Shown here: positions 11,677 through 23,200 of the stretch, in pieces | How positions within the stretch are numbered: the stretch's first letter is position 1 | Layout: the number at the start of each line of letters is the position of its first letter | Source: Zasmidium citrigriseum | Lineage: Eukaryota; Ascomycota; Dothideomycetes; Mycosphaerellales; Mycosphaerellaceae | Assembly (NCBI GenBank): GCA_002786025.1 | Contig: NHNW01000001.1 | Span: 1 to 64,000, forward strand | DNA: 64,000 bases | Direction of reading: 5' to 3' | Program-made: the position numbers and the translations under genes | Notes under the pieces: generated by a model | Seen by the model: only the letters and a program-made list of their open reading frames with translations | The model's database searches: none | Told to the model about the DNA's origin: nothing

Positions 11677-13192
11677 ATGGAGCGCAAAGGTGAGGTCGGA
11701 GAGCATAATTTCGAGACGAAAACAACCGTTCAAGGCGAAGTGTTGAACGCCGTTGACGAAGATGGAGAACGGAGTCTGGTAAGGAAGCTGGACATTTGGC
11801 TCTTGCCATACCTCAGCTTCATGTACTTCTGGAATGCCATCGATCGGGCAAGTAAGATCTTCTCACATCAGCAACGTCGTTCTGTCTAACATACCTCAGA
11901 GCAATCTCGGAAACGCAAAGACAGACGGGATGGACCGGGACATGAACTTCACCGGGAACCAGTACTCCTTGCTCATTCTGCTCTACTACGTACCTTTCGG
12001 CCTTCTCGATCTTCCACTCAACCTCTTGACGAAGAAGCTCTCAGCCAAAGTGACACTGCCGGCGCTCATGTTCGGCTGGGGCTCGATGGCATTGCTGCAG
12101 TGCGCCCCCACAAGTTTCGCTGGAATGCTCCCAATCCGACTCCTGCTGGCATCTTTCGAAGCTGGATTCTATTGTGGCTCGGTGTTCTACCTGACTCTCT
12201 TCTACACTCGTGGAGAGCTGGCGTTCCGGATCGCCCTATTCTTTGGCAGTGCGCTGCTAGCTGCAGCATTCTCCGGTCTTATATCGTTTGGCGTATTCCA
12301 AGTCCACAGCGCTGTCGTGCACGGCTGGCAACTTCTCTTCATAATCGAGGGAGGAGCCACGGTTGTCTTTGCGGTCATCGCATTCTTCTGGCTACCCGCT
12401 CGCCCCGAGACAGCCTGGTCCCTTGGCCCGCGAGAACGAGCTGCAGCAAAAGCGAGAGCTCTGAGGGACATGTCCAGGAAGGTGAATACAAAGCTTAGCA
12501 TGAGAGCTGCTTTCTCGACCTGGTGGACGTGGCAGTTCGCCCTCTGGACTGTGATCTGTTTCACATACCCTGTGGCATTTGCGACGACGTCTAACTTCCT
12601 GCCGCAGATCGTTCAACGCTTGGGTTTCTCCGTGGTAAAAACAAACCTCTGGACGGTCGCACCCAATTGCGTTGGCTTTGTCGTTCTGCTCTGCGTAGCG
12701 AAGTCGAGTGACTACTTCCGAGAGCGAACTTTCCATATTGTGGGCAGTCTGACATTGTCTCTCATTGGCATGATCATTCTTGCCGGGATCGACGTCCTTG
12801 ATAACAAGGGTATTGCATACTTCGCCACTTTTCTGATGGCCGGTGGATCATACATCCCAAGCGTGCTGGTCCACGCATGGCATAACAACAATGATCTGGA
12901 CGAATCGTCTAGAGCTGCGAGGACGGGCTTCCTGGTTGGCATGGGTAACCTGGGCGGCATCATCGCCGGCGCCACGTTTCGGACGGAATATGCACCCAGC
13001 TATTGGCCGACGTTGGCTGCAACATCCGGATGCAATGGCGTTTGCATTGTAGCAACCTTGATTATGGGCGTCTGGATGAGGAGGGAGAACGCGAGGCGCA
13101 ACAAGGAGCAAGGCCGCCAGCTGAAGGCTGGTGATGTCGATACCGATATGCTTGAGGATGAGAAGTCTCCTGACTGGCGATATTTCACCTGA
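11677..13192 (+). CDS. MFS transporter, Dal5/ACS (allantoate permease-like) family
   Basis: A 487-aa major facilitator of the anion:cation symporter type, a family carrying small organic acids, vitamins or amides across the plasma membrane. Exon 1 is 11677-11847 and exon 2 is 11900-13192. The junction restores IDRSNLGNAK, the usual (L/I)DRSN(I/L)GNA motif after helix 1. That splice needs a GC-AG intron: the donor reads CGG|GCAAGT, the classic non-canonical donor, and the nearby GT at 11852 gives the wrong frame. Twelve hydrophobic segments are plausible. WLPARPETAW follows helix 6, as usual in this family, with a cytosolic loop after it. The C-terminus is short and acidic. The gene converges on the 1432-aa gene with 47 bp between the stops. 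Confidence 0.92.
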
Positions 13193-13239
13193 TTGGCAGA
13201 TCAGCATCTCGCTTAACATCATCAAGTCATGCCGATTGA

Positions 13240-16200
13240 TCATAGATCACTCTTCAGCAACGGCCTCGCAAGTTGCAAATACCCCTCAACAAACGTATAC
13301 GGCGCCGGATCCTTCCTAATCCTCGTATCCTCCTCACCAACATCGAAACTGACAAACTTCGTCTTTCTCTCAGCTGCATCTCCCTCCCCTTCCACATCGT
13401 AAGGCTGCAGCCACTTCCACAGCCCCTTCTTGCCCGAAATAGGCAGTCGTATCGGCGCCGCCTTCCCAACATCATCCTTCACCGGCGACGTCGGCTTCTG
13501 CTGCCAGGTATCAGGATCAAGTGCAGGGAGATTGCCGTCGGCAAAACGGGGCACATCCTTGGATAGTAATTGTGGTCCCAAGCGGAAGAAAGCCGTCATC
13601 CGGCTGAATGCTTGCTGGATGGTCCATGGCTGCAGTCGAAGCGATTTAATCGGTAGGATCGGACTGTATGCGTGAATGGGTGTGTAGGGATCGATGAGCA
13701 TGGTCGTGACGAGATAGTTGCTCAGGCGAGCTTGCTCCATTGTCGTCTTCCGGGCTGCGAGCATGTCCGGGTGGGTGTAGTTGACTGACAGCGGCGGGAA
13801 TTGTTCAGCTGTGAGGTTGACGGTATTCGGGTTGCCGGACGATGGGAAGTAGGTGTAGAGCTTCTCCCAGTTGGTGGTCAGCTGTGATGTCTTGGATGAG
13901 CTGTGCTGGAAGTATCCCACGACTCCATCGAATGGCCGTTCGACGTCGCCGAGTTTGATTGGAAACTTGTACGAAAGGAGATCCGCTGCTTCGGGATACA
14001 TGATGGGATCACTTGGATTCCCGGGTAGTCGGGCACTGAGAGTGGACTGCTGTTTGATCGGCGGAGCTTGTAGCTCGACGGACCACCCTACATTCACCAA
14101 AGCCAGAGGCTTGCCGACGATAGAGTTGGCATATGCCGAGTAGTCGCTGGGAGGGTATGGCATGTTCTGGATTGCACCGTTGATCATGTCGAAGAAGCCT
14201 TGGAGATATCTCGCAGCGGTGTCTTTCGCATCCTTTGGATTGGTGTACGTCGTCATGCGGGCAATTAGCTGATCTAGCTGCGGGCTTCCAGTCGATATTC
14301 CCGGTTTTGGAGGGTCAAAAGGGAGCCATTTGCTGCTTGCATTGGTTCCGGAGGGACCACCCACACGCACCTCACGATACTGGCAGGATGTTAGCAAGGA
14401 CACCCGTTAGTCATGTTTTCCAACTTACAAACGTCCCGTCTGGCAGAAAGAATTGCAGCCCACAGTCCTGGTAGTTCAACACCAACCACCCAAAGACAGG
14501 CGACTCGTGCTGATCATCGCAGGTCTCGTGCCATGAGGCTGAGCCACTACTCCAACCAGGTCCAGCATTCAGAAACGATGCATTAATCCTCGCACTCTGA
14601 TTGATCGAAGGAGTCAATTGCGTGAATCGACACAGCGGCCATTCGCCTGCCTGATTGTCAGGCTCTTGATACACCGTGTTCAGCGTATTGGACAGCTTTG
14701 TCGAATCCTTCGCATCTCGGAGGAAGTCCGGACTGAGATAGTCACTCAAGCATGGATAGAATGACGGTGGAGGTTGCTGTGCTGTTCGGGGTTTCGGCTT
14801 TGGCTGGATTGCACACACCGCCTGTCCAAATCGATCGATGATGTTCAACTTCGTGAACAGCATTTGGCCATGTGTGACCCCCTTGAAAGGGATGTGCGAG
14901 CTACTTCCGAAGTTGATCAGATCACCATACGGTGTCAGAGCACTCTCACCCCCAATCAACTCCACCATGCTTGGACGGTCCACGGTGCCATCGTCCTTCT
15001 TCCTCGGAACATCGACCTCGATCGCTGCAGATGCAGTGACAGCAACGTTCATCGGATTTGTGGATTTGCCTTGCTGTCGAAAGCTCGGCTTGACATGGGC
15101 TCCATCATATCTTGTCAGCAAATGCTCCGTCAAGCCAGACAGAGGCGCGGAGATAAATTTGAGCTTCTTCAGCGGAGACTGATCGTTGATCATGCGGTCT
15201 TTCTCATCCTGCGACAGTGGCAAGGCTGGCCCGGCACTGTCGAGCACTTGCTTGACAGCAGCTTCCAGGGAGAAGACAGGCTGCGGCGTCAACACGACAC
15301 GACCGCTGATCATTCGAGAATCCTGCTGAGCGCTCCTGTCAAGTCTCTTGTTCAGCCCATAACGCAGCTCTGCATGAGGCTGGCCGACGGGATATTTGCG
15401 AAGACTGACTTGCCATTCGTCTCGGTCGATATGAAAGTACTGCGCCTCCCATTCGATGAACAGTGGTTGGAATGGATTCTCTTTCCATTGCTGGTGTCCT
15501 TTCGTGGTGGTGGTGTCTTTCGACGTAATACGAGAGAGGAACTCGGCAACCAACTTCAAGCCCGTCGATTTCACACTCTTGGTGAAGATTGTGCCGGAAG
15601 TCGGCCCCAAGAACGTAGAGGCATTGGTCATCGATGCTTGAGTGGGTTGGACTTGATGTTCGAGCCTCGCAGTCAATGTCTCCATGTAGTCTGCTGGCCA
15701 TCCTGAGTCAAGTCCCGCGATGCAAAGTGTCGGATCCTTGCGCATGAAATATGGCGGCTTGCTGGATTGCTTGCACTGAACCTTCGCTTTCAGTCCGTCA
15801 ATCGTCTTTTTGCAGTCGCGAATGACGTTCTGCAGCCCGCTCGTACGGCCCAACCCAGTGACATCTCTCCCAGTCAAGATGGTCTCTTTGAGCTCTTTGA
15901 CCTTGACCTTGCACTGATTGATGAGATTGGGATCATTCTTTCGGCGACTGCTCACATATTTCCACCATTCGGCGAACAATTCCCACTGTACATTTCGCAG
16001 CTTCTTTGTCGCTGCATCGAGGGTGGCCTGAGCTTCGTTGAGTTGATTCAAGATGACTTGCTCATCTCGAGTGGGAAGTAGAGGCGGCTTTCCAGCAGGA
16101 CTTGATCTATTGAAGTGCCATTCGGTACCGCCATCGCTGGAGGCGTAGTTGTTCTGGAATGCTTGGTCCTGGGCTTTCACCCGAGCATTGTACGAGTCGT

Positions 16201-17587
16201 CCGCCGCATACAGCAGAGCGGAGAGATCGACCACGTCATCGATGATATTCTGCACGTTGACCACGTCCCCGAAGACGTCCTTCTCACTGACCATGTGGGC
16301 CGAATTATGAGCCTGGAGGAATGTCAGGATGCCATCAAGCGGCGTCGTTCCCATAGAGACCGGCTCCATCTTCGTTTTGTCGGAGAAGAGATTGGCAGCA
16401 TGGTCTGCTTGACCAGCAGCCTTTTTGTTGATATCGTAGGACACGTTGTAGATGGAGCCATGTACTATTACAGCACAGGAGCCTGCTTTGGACAACATCG
16501 TTTGAGCTGCATCGTCGGTCGATCCTGCTGCTAATTTAAGGAAGAGGTCTTGCAATCGATCCCCCAATGGCTTGGTGCTCTTGTCATCAGCCCATAAGGG
16601 GGAGTTGGCATCGCTCGTGTGCCATCCGAGAACAAAGTAGCTCGCTGATGCTTTTGTAAGGCATTGTCGATCCTCATCCTTAGTGGCCTCTTTATATGTA
16701 AAGCTGTCGATGATGGAAAAGACATTGCTATTGTGAGGCACATAGTCCGGGAATAGAGGGTTCGACGAGTTCATCACAGTCAATGCAGTCTTTTGCAACT
16801 TTGCATCATCCACCCAGGCCGATGGAGATGGCGGTTTCCCGGGAGTCCAATCAACGTGCTTCGATCGTCTCCCCAAGAAGACTTCACCCTGCTGTTGAAG
16901 AGGGTCGGCAGATGCTCCAGTCGCAGGCTTGTCGAGGGAGACTCCACCTGATAGTTGATCAGACACAAAAGGGACCATGTCGACTTCGAGATCGGCCGAA
17001 TCATCGATGTCTCCAATGCGGCGAACGACATCGCTCTCCACAATCCATGACTGGTACTCCGGAAGCAGTGGTGGCTCATTCTTTGGCTCGGCTGTCCTGA
17101 CATCGAGACGACGTATTACGAGCCAACGATTTGGAACTTTGCGAAACTGAGGTTGAGGATTCGCATCTTTTTTGTATCCTTGAGCTTCGCTGTATGCAGA
17201 TCGATAGAGACGTGGAAGGGACCAGTGGAGGTAGACACCAAGTCGATTCTTCCGGAAAGTTGGGGGGTTCTTGCCCAAGTCACTGATGCGTGGATTGCGT
17301 TCTGCTGGAGCCGTCAAATGGAAGTCGACGTGGTCGAGAAGATCGTGCTGGATCAGCGAGTTGTCCAGTTGAAGGCCGATGTAGTTTGGCTGTGTGATGG
17401 GTGCGAGTCGAGGCACTCCATCCTTGTCCTGGCAATATCCTGGGCTCAAGGAGAAGGCGGACAGATCTGCGGGAATGCAGACTGTTTCCATTGCTGGTTT
17501 AGGAGGTTGAATCCTGAAAGCGTCTTCAATACCAACCAAGGCGAGTAAAATGGAGGTGTTTGCAGTGCAATGCCACACTGTTGCCAC
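13240..17587 (-). CDS. Giant uncharacterised protein of the DUF6603 block (1432 aa)
   Basis: Exons 14429-17587 and 13240-14379 join through a 49-nt GT-AG intron to give 1432 aa; the join reads DGTF-YREVRVGG. No signal peptide or convincing membrane helix, so probably cytosolic. Seen: an N-terminal segment with GVYLHWSLP (about residue 116), PNRWLVIRR (about 152) and WIVESD (about 180). A coiled-coil-like stretch lies at about 505-600 (LNEAQATLDAATKKLRNVQW and onward). Near the end are PVFGWLVLNYQDCG, GKPLALVNVGW and FPIKLGDVERPFDGVVGYF. From memory, the GVxLHWxLP / PNRWLV / WVxESD set and the terminal LGDxxxxxDGxVGYF motif recur in long unannotated bacterial proteins. I have no function for it. 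The start may instead be Met33 at 17491. It is tandem with, and downstream of, the 594-aa gene. Confidence 0.8.
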
Positions 17588-17943
17588 TGTACATTACGAC
17601 TATGCGGTGCCCGCGCAGGCCACCGACACAGACACATTCTCGTGACTGTCTTCGTGGCCGCCATAGCCGCTTGAAGGGAGAATGCACGATGCCGAGGGGC
17701 TGAAAAGAGTTCGTGAGGTCTGGACGGAGAGCTGTGAGCCTCCTGCAGCCATGCATGAAGTCGGAGATTTAAACTCGCGGCACGATTACTGTGGATTCAA
17801 CCCGGGAGCGGTGGATATCGTTATCTATGCTGAGTAAGCGGGCTGGTCTAACTCAATCCTTTTGACCCCTTTTTTGTTTCAGATTCTGCAGCGCAACCAG
17901 TTCTTCAACATCACAACCATCGCAGCACTTCTTCTCCAATTCA
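17588..17943 (-). promoter_or_regulatory. Intergenic upstream of the 1432-aa gene
   Basis: A 356-bp gap between the tandem minus-strand genes. It must hold the terminator of the 594-aa gene and the promoter of the 1432-aa gene. Small frames here have no recognisable content. Confidence 0.4.
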
Positions 17944-19779
17944 TCAGTGGATCCCCCGAGTAAAGTTCTGCTCGATTTTGGGATCGTCTGGGAAGTTGTC
18001 GTCAATCAGTGGGAATATCCCACCATTCCTCATCCACGTCGCCGGACTCAGCACCCGCAACATGGAGTTGTACGACCGATTGAACATGCATGGCGCCACT
18101 CGAGGACTGAAGCCAATGTTGAGGATGCAGGCAGTGTACCGGCTCTCGAAGGTCATCGCAACACCACCAGATGATAACCGTTTGGCGGGCACGGGCGTCC
18201 GGACAAGTCCTTCGGCATTTGCCCACGAAACACACCACGGGCTTCGCATTTGAAAGCCATACAGATTCACAGCGACTGGATCATTGCCTGGGTCCGGATC
18301 CATGGCTGTCTTCCACATGCGTTCGAAGGATACTTGCCGATCCAGCCCGGGCTCTAATTCCCGGAACGGCGACGTCAGCATGTTCCTGTCTCCCGCACAT
18401 TCTGGATAGGGCTCGAATTTTTCCATATTCTTCTCATCGAGAACAATCACCGGACGGCAACGAGGAAGATCGCCTGGTATGTTGACGAGCGTTGGCATGT
18501 CTCGAAGCTGGCCAGTCACGATGGTCCAGGCTGCCTGTCTAACTGCCGGCTGTGCAAGATTCCTCAAAACCGTCGAGACGACTGCGTCCTGGCGGAGCTC
18601 CTTTCCCATCGATGCAGGCGACGTCTTTGGCAGCTACTCAGCCATGTCAGTACCTTGCTTCTGTCTGGCATTGGGAAGACGTACCTGCGGCCAGCAATTC
18701 TTCGGCTTGGATGTACTCGCGCTCACGGCGCTAGCGGCTAGGAGATACGTGAGAAAGGAAAGCACATTCGCACGCTGGCCATCACTGAGGGCGGCGATAG
18801 CTGCGCCACCGCCATGCGTCTTCAGCAGGCCATCTGCACGCTGTCTCGCCGTCCTCCACACTGCCGCATACAGTTGCGTCCGGTAGACGTAATCAGCTGG
18901 TACGCCACTCTGGAAGTAGTCATGTGTCGGACCATGGATGCCGGTGGAGAAGTCGGTGGTCAAAAGAACGCTCGACGGTGAAGGGTACAAATCTCCGACG
19001 TACGGGTCGATGAATTGCTTGTTGAACGATCCGAGTTTGCTGACCCAACAGGAGCCCCAGAGATACGTCCACCCGACTGTATTGGCCAAGGAGCTCCCGA
19101 GCCACTGCGAATCGACCTGGTAATTGACTTGAATGTCGACCAAGTCCGTGAACTGGCCACTGACAGTGAAGTGCGGGATCCATTCCTTGTTTTCCAGGTC
19201 GCTCTGCTGGACGCCAAGGATATTCGAAGGCGAACCATTCTGCAACAGCTGCACACGATCTGCCAAGCGAAGCCGGAACATTGCATGCGACCTGACCAGA
19301 CCTTTCACTTGCAAAGCATCGACACGCCCATTATACTCGTCGATCAGAGTCTGCAACGGGACCCAATTCTGCTGCGCCATCTTCGGAGTCTCAAACTTGA
19401 CCATGGCCAGATACCACTCTCTCAGGCAAAGTCGTGCGGTAACCCAGTACTCCTGAGATTCAACCGGCTGAGCGGATGTGTTGAACTCGATGATGACTGC
19501 GCCAAAGCAATCCTCGAGGTTTTGAGTCGGTATCAGTTCATCAGTACTGTCATGCACGACCCGAAATCCCCAAAGGTTCTCCCACCGGATACTATCTTCG
19601 GCGCCCATTGCAGAAGTATCTTCAGGGACCAAAAGCGCCGGATCTGCGTCGCTGATAGGAGCCCAAGGCCACGTTCCTTTGTTCTTGCCAGGCCAGAGTC
19701 GTGTCTTTCCTCCCTCCTGGAGTTGCCATCGTACTCTCATGTAATGGAACTCCATCTCTAGACCCATGCGTACCGACAT
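17944..19779 (-). CDS. Uncharacterised 594-aa protein of the DUF6603 block
   Basis: Exons 18685-19779 and 17944-18633 join over a 51-nt intron (donor CAG|GTACGT, acceptor GAGTAG), giving 594 aa in frame. No signal peptide, no membrane segment and no family I recognise. The protein is rich in Trp, Gln and Asp, with blocks such as WENLWGFRVVHD, LREWYLAMVKFE and GWTYLWGSCW in the first half, which suggests a mixed alpha/beta fold. The second half has LVNIPGDLPRCRPVIVLDEK and SPWCVSWANAEGL. It is divergent from the 1701-aa DUF6603 gene across 421 bp and directly upstream of the 1432-aa gene, so it is the hinge of the cluster. The function is unknown and only context links it to the rest. Confidence 0.78.
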
Positions 19780-20200
19780 CGTGGCGAGTCAACTGTGAAG
19801 GAACGAGTCGTCTACCCCGATCAACCTTGCGTCTGATCTCAAGATGTCCCTTCGATGCGAGACGGCCTGCGAGTCCCCAAAAGCCGCTGTGGGGAGGATT
19901 TAGGCTACATTACGCAGCATTTCAAGACCTACTTTTGATAGCTGCACACCTGCAGCTTGGACTCGAACCTTGCCGTGCTCCTTCAGCCCGCCTCAGCTTT
20001 TACTTTCGTATCTACGCCAGCCACAAACGACTCGTGCCACCTGATCCGACCACTATCGCCGGATCTGTTCGTGGGATTGCTCAAACATTTGACGCAGTGC
20101 CAAATATCCCGGAAGCGACTCCACATCCATCTCAAGCATCGCAGAATAGCGATGGCTGTCATGTCAACACTGGCAGTCTGCTCCATGATCAACAAGCACC
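19780..20200. promoter_or_regulatory. Bidirectional promoter inside the DUF6603 block
   Basis: 421 bp between divergent ATGs at 19779 (minus) and 20201 (plus). It contains the near-palindromic pair CCCC...GTGGGG near 19876-19897; GTGGGG fits the loose CreA consensus, which is weak evidence. No competing gene is evident. Confidence 0.45.
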
Positions 20201-23200
20201 ATGGTCTCGGTGCTGTCTGACGGTGGGACCTTGACGGACAACTGGATCGCCTTTCTGCGTCAAACGCAAGGAGTGGATCCCAACACCCTCTTCACAAAGG
20301 GCGACACACAAGGAGGTTCACCAACCGCGGATGGCTTCACATTCAAGGCGAAAAGTCCGCTATCCGGGACGTTTGATAGCCGCTTCAACATCAAGCAGTT
20401 TGGAAAGTCTGACAGTCGAGTTGGAGACGATGACAGTGGAATACTGTTGGCGCTGTCGCAGCCAGATCAGACCAACGTGACGCTGGGGCAAATCTGGAAG
20501 GCTTTTGGTCTTGACAACGGCGGAAAGGCCCCCGATATCGTAAACGCTATCTTCAAGGCTATTGATGGAGGCACTCCCTTGAAAGTCTCGTCAGCCGATG
20601 GAAGTCGCAACGGAATCTGGCTCATGCCTGCAGAATCGAGCGCGACACCATTTCCCGACTTCCAACCCTACGGCGAGCCTGGTGATCGACCAATCCATCT
20701 CCAGCAAGCGACATCGCTTACATTCCTCCTCGATGGGGCGAAACTGGCCAGCACGCTTGGCAACGTGGCGAACACATTGAACCAAGAATTCGGCCTGTCT
20801 CTCAAGACTCCCCAGAAGGTACCAGATGATATCTTCAGCTTCTCGGTCGTCCAGACCACGGTCGGCACGTTGACTGGACCCGCGACATTCACCCTTGAGT
20901 CTACATTCAGCGTTATCTTCACATTCAAGTTAGGCGGCTTCTTTCTCCGTCTACAGTACACACCGGCTGGAGTCGTACTCGGAATACAGGAGGATCTGTC
21001 CGTTGATGGCGATTTCTGGCAAAAGCTGTCCAACATCATATCTGGCGATGCCAATGCATCGCCCTCTACGCAGGCGAACAACATCCTCGCGCAAGCACCA
21101 ATGTCCGATGCCAACAATGCAAGGCCACAGGTCCATCTCTGGAACGCTCAAGTGTCGAAAGACTTTGATGGAGGCATCAACTGGGCTTTGGCCGTGGTTG
21201 TCGACTTCGTCATTAACAAAACACCCGTCAGTGCTCTACTATCTTACCAAAGTCGGGACGGATCCTTCACCGGAGGCCTCTTGTATGGAGATACGAGCGA
21301 ATCCTCTGACGATTTGCTACTGCCGACCTGGTCACCTCCACCGAAGTCTATCACAGCGACGACTGTAGCAGGATTGGACTTGTACGATATGTTTCCCGAG
21401 ACGAAGAGCCTGCCTTCGAACATTCCACACGTCATCACGGAGGCGTCGATCGCGATTCTTTCTGGGCAGAAGCCTTCGGCCCTGTTTCTGTCCTTTGCCG
21501 TCACCGGCGGAAAGAACGACGATTCCGCCGACGTTGCCCAGGTTCCCTCACCCTTCCAATGGGATGACCTCACGTTCAGCGTTGTCAAGTCGACTGGTGT
21601 TCAAATTGCCGCCAGTGCCAGCTTTACGTTGAACCCTATGACCCAGGAGGATGCTTCGAAGTACGACTCTGCAACCCTCTACGCCGGCTTGACGTTCAAC
21701 TCGGCAACTCGCAGCTGGAGCATCCACGGTGAAGTCAAGAATCTTCAAATGGGAGTCCTTGCAGGCTTTGCCGACCCAGATAGCTCCTCAGCATTCGTTG
21801 CCCTCCTGGGCAAGCTTGCCATTCGTGATTTGACGGTCGACTATACCATGCAACGACAAATCGCAAGCAGCTTTCTAATGCTGGGCGCGATCAATCTCGG
21901 ACAACTCGAGCTCAGACTCGTCTATCAGTATGTCAGTGCAATGGCCTTCGAGCAGGGCGCGACCACGGCTGCTGCCAGCAATCCCAATGCGTTGGGCCCG
22001 GTGACTGCTTTGTCCAAGCCCACAAACACAGCGACAGCCTGGTCTTTCGATGCCTACCTAGGTGCAAGTGTCCAAGGCGCAGACTTAGGGACTATCGCCA
22101 ACTCCATCATTGACGGCGCTGGTGACAGTCTACCTCCCTTCGTGAGCAATATCCCAATCGGGGCGGCGGCAGATCCAGCAACATCACCCATCTCTCTGAA
22201 GGTGTCCAAGCTGACCACTTCTTCTGGCACCGTCACCAAATCCAGTTTACTGTTCACCTTGCGGATTGTCATCGATACTGTGGACCTTACTTTCATCCAG
22301 ATCGCTGACAGCGCCGATCCTACCAAATCTATCCCTTCCAGAACAAGGCGCCTCCTTCGAGTCTCTATCGGGAAGCTCCCTCTGGTCAAAGACATCCCTG
22401 TCGTTCAGGATCTGCCTCAGCCCTTCGACAAGCTGCAGTATGTGTGGGTCAGCGCGGCTGGCCAGGCATGGAGTGCTGCCGACGTCGATGCCGTGAACAA
22501 GCAGCTAGGCAGTGCGGCCCAATTGTACTACAAGAAGATCAAGACCGACCGACCAAACGACGACAAGCCTCCTGCCTCTACATCTGCGACTCAGGCACCG
22601 CCCTCTCCGCCGGCATTGGCCGTCGGCCACCACTTGATTGTCATACAGGACGAGGCGGTTGTTCTTGATCATGTGTTTGGCAATCAGACTTCGAAGCCGG
22701 AGGACGGCCCAGAGAATGGGGCTGGTACGAAAGATAACAATGCAGCTGCCAATGGGAGTGTCACTGGAGACGACAAAGATAAGCAGGTCGCCGCCCCAGA
22801 ATCCAGTCCCACCAAGGGCACATTGCAAAAGAAGACTGGCTTACTCAGTATCAATGCCATATCGCTCCAAATGGAGGACAATCATCTGTGGATCAACATC
22901 GATGCAACAGTGGCACTGGGACCGATCGAGATGACTTTGCTAGGCTTTGGCATTGGTGTTCCTTTGAAGCTTCCCTCAGGAAAGCCGTTAACGATCAACA
23001 ACCTCGCAGACGAGGATACCATAGGAGAGGTCCTCGGTGACATTGCGAATCACATCCGGTTGAAGGGCATGGGAGTCTCTTTCTCAAAGTCTCCGCTCAT
23101 GCTCTCTGGCGTATTCCAGCACGAGAAGACGGCGACACGGGATGCATATCGGGGTGGGATTGGAATATCATTCCCACCTTACACTTTCGTCGCTGTCGGG

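Noticed and set aside
7138..13192. A classical secondary-metabolite cluster
   Set aside because: No polyketide synthase, NRPS, terpene cyclase or DMATS motif occurs in the window; only tailoring-type genes are present.
14774..15706. A 310-codon plus-strand open frame
   Set aside because: It is antisense to the 1432-aa gene and has no recognisable content.
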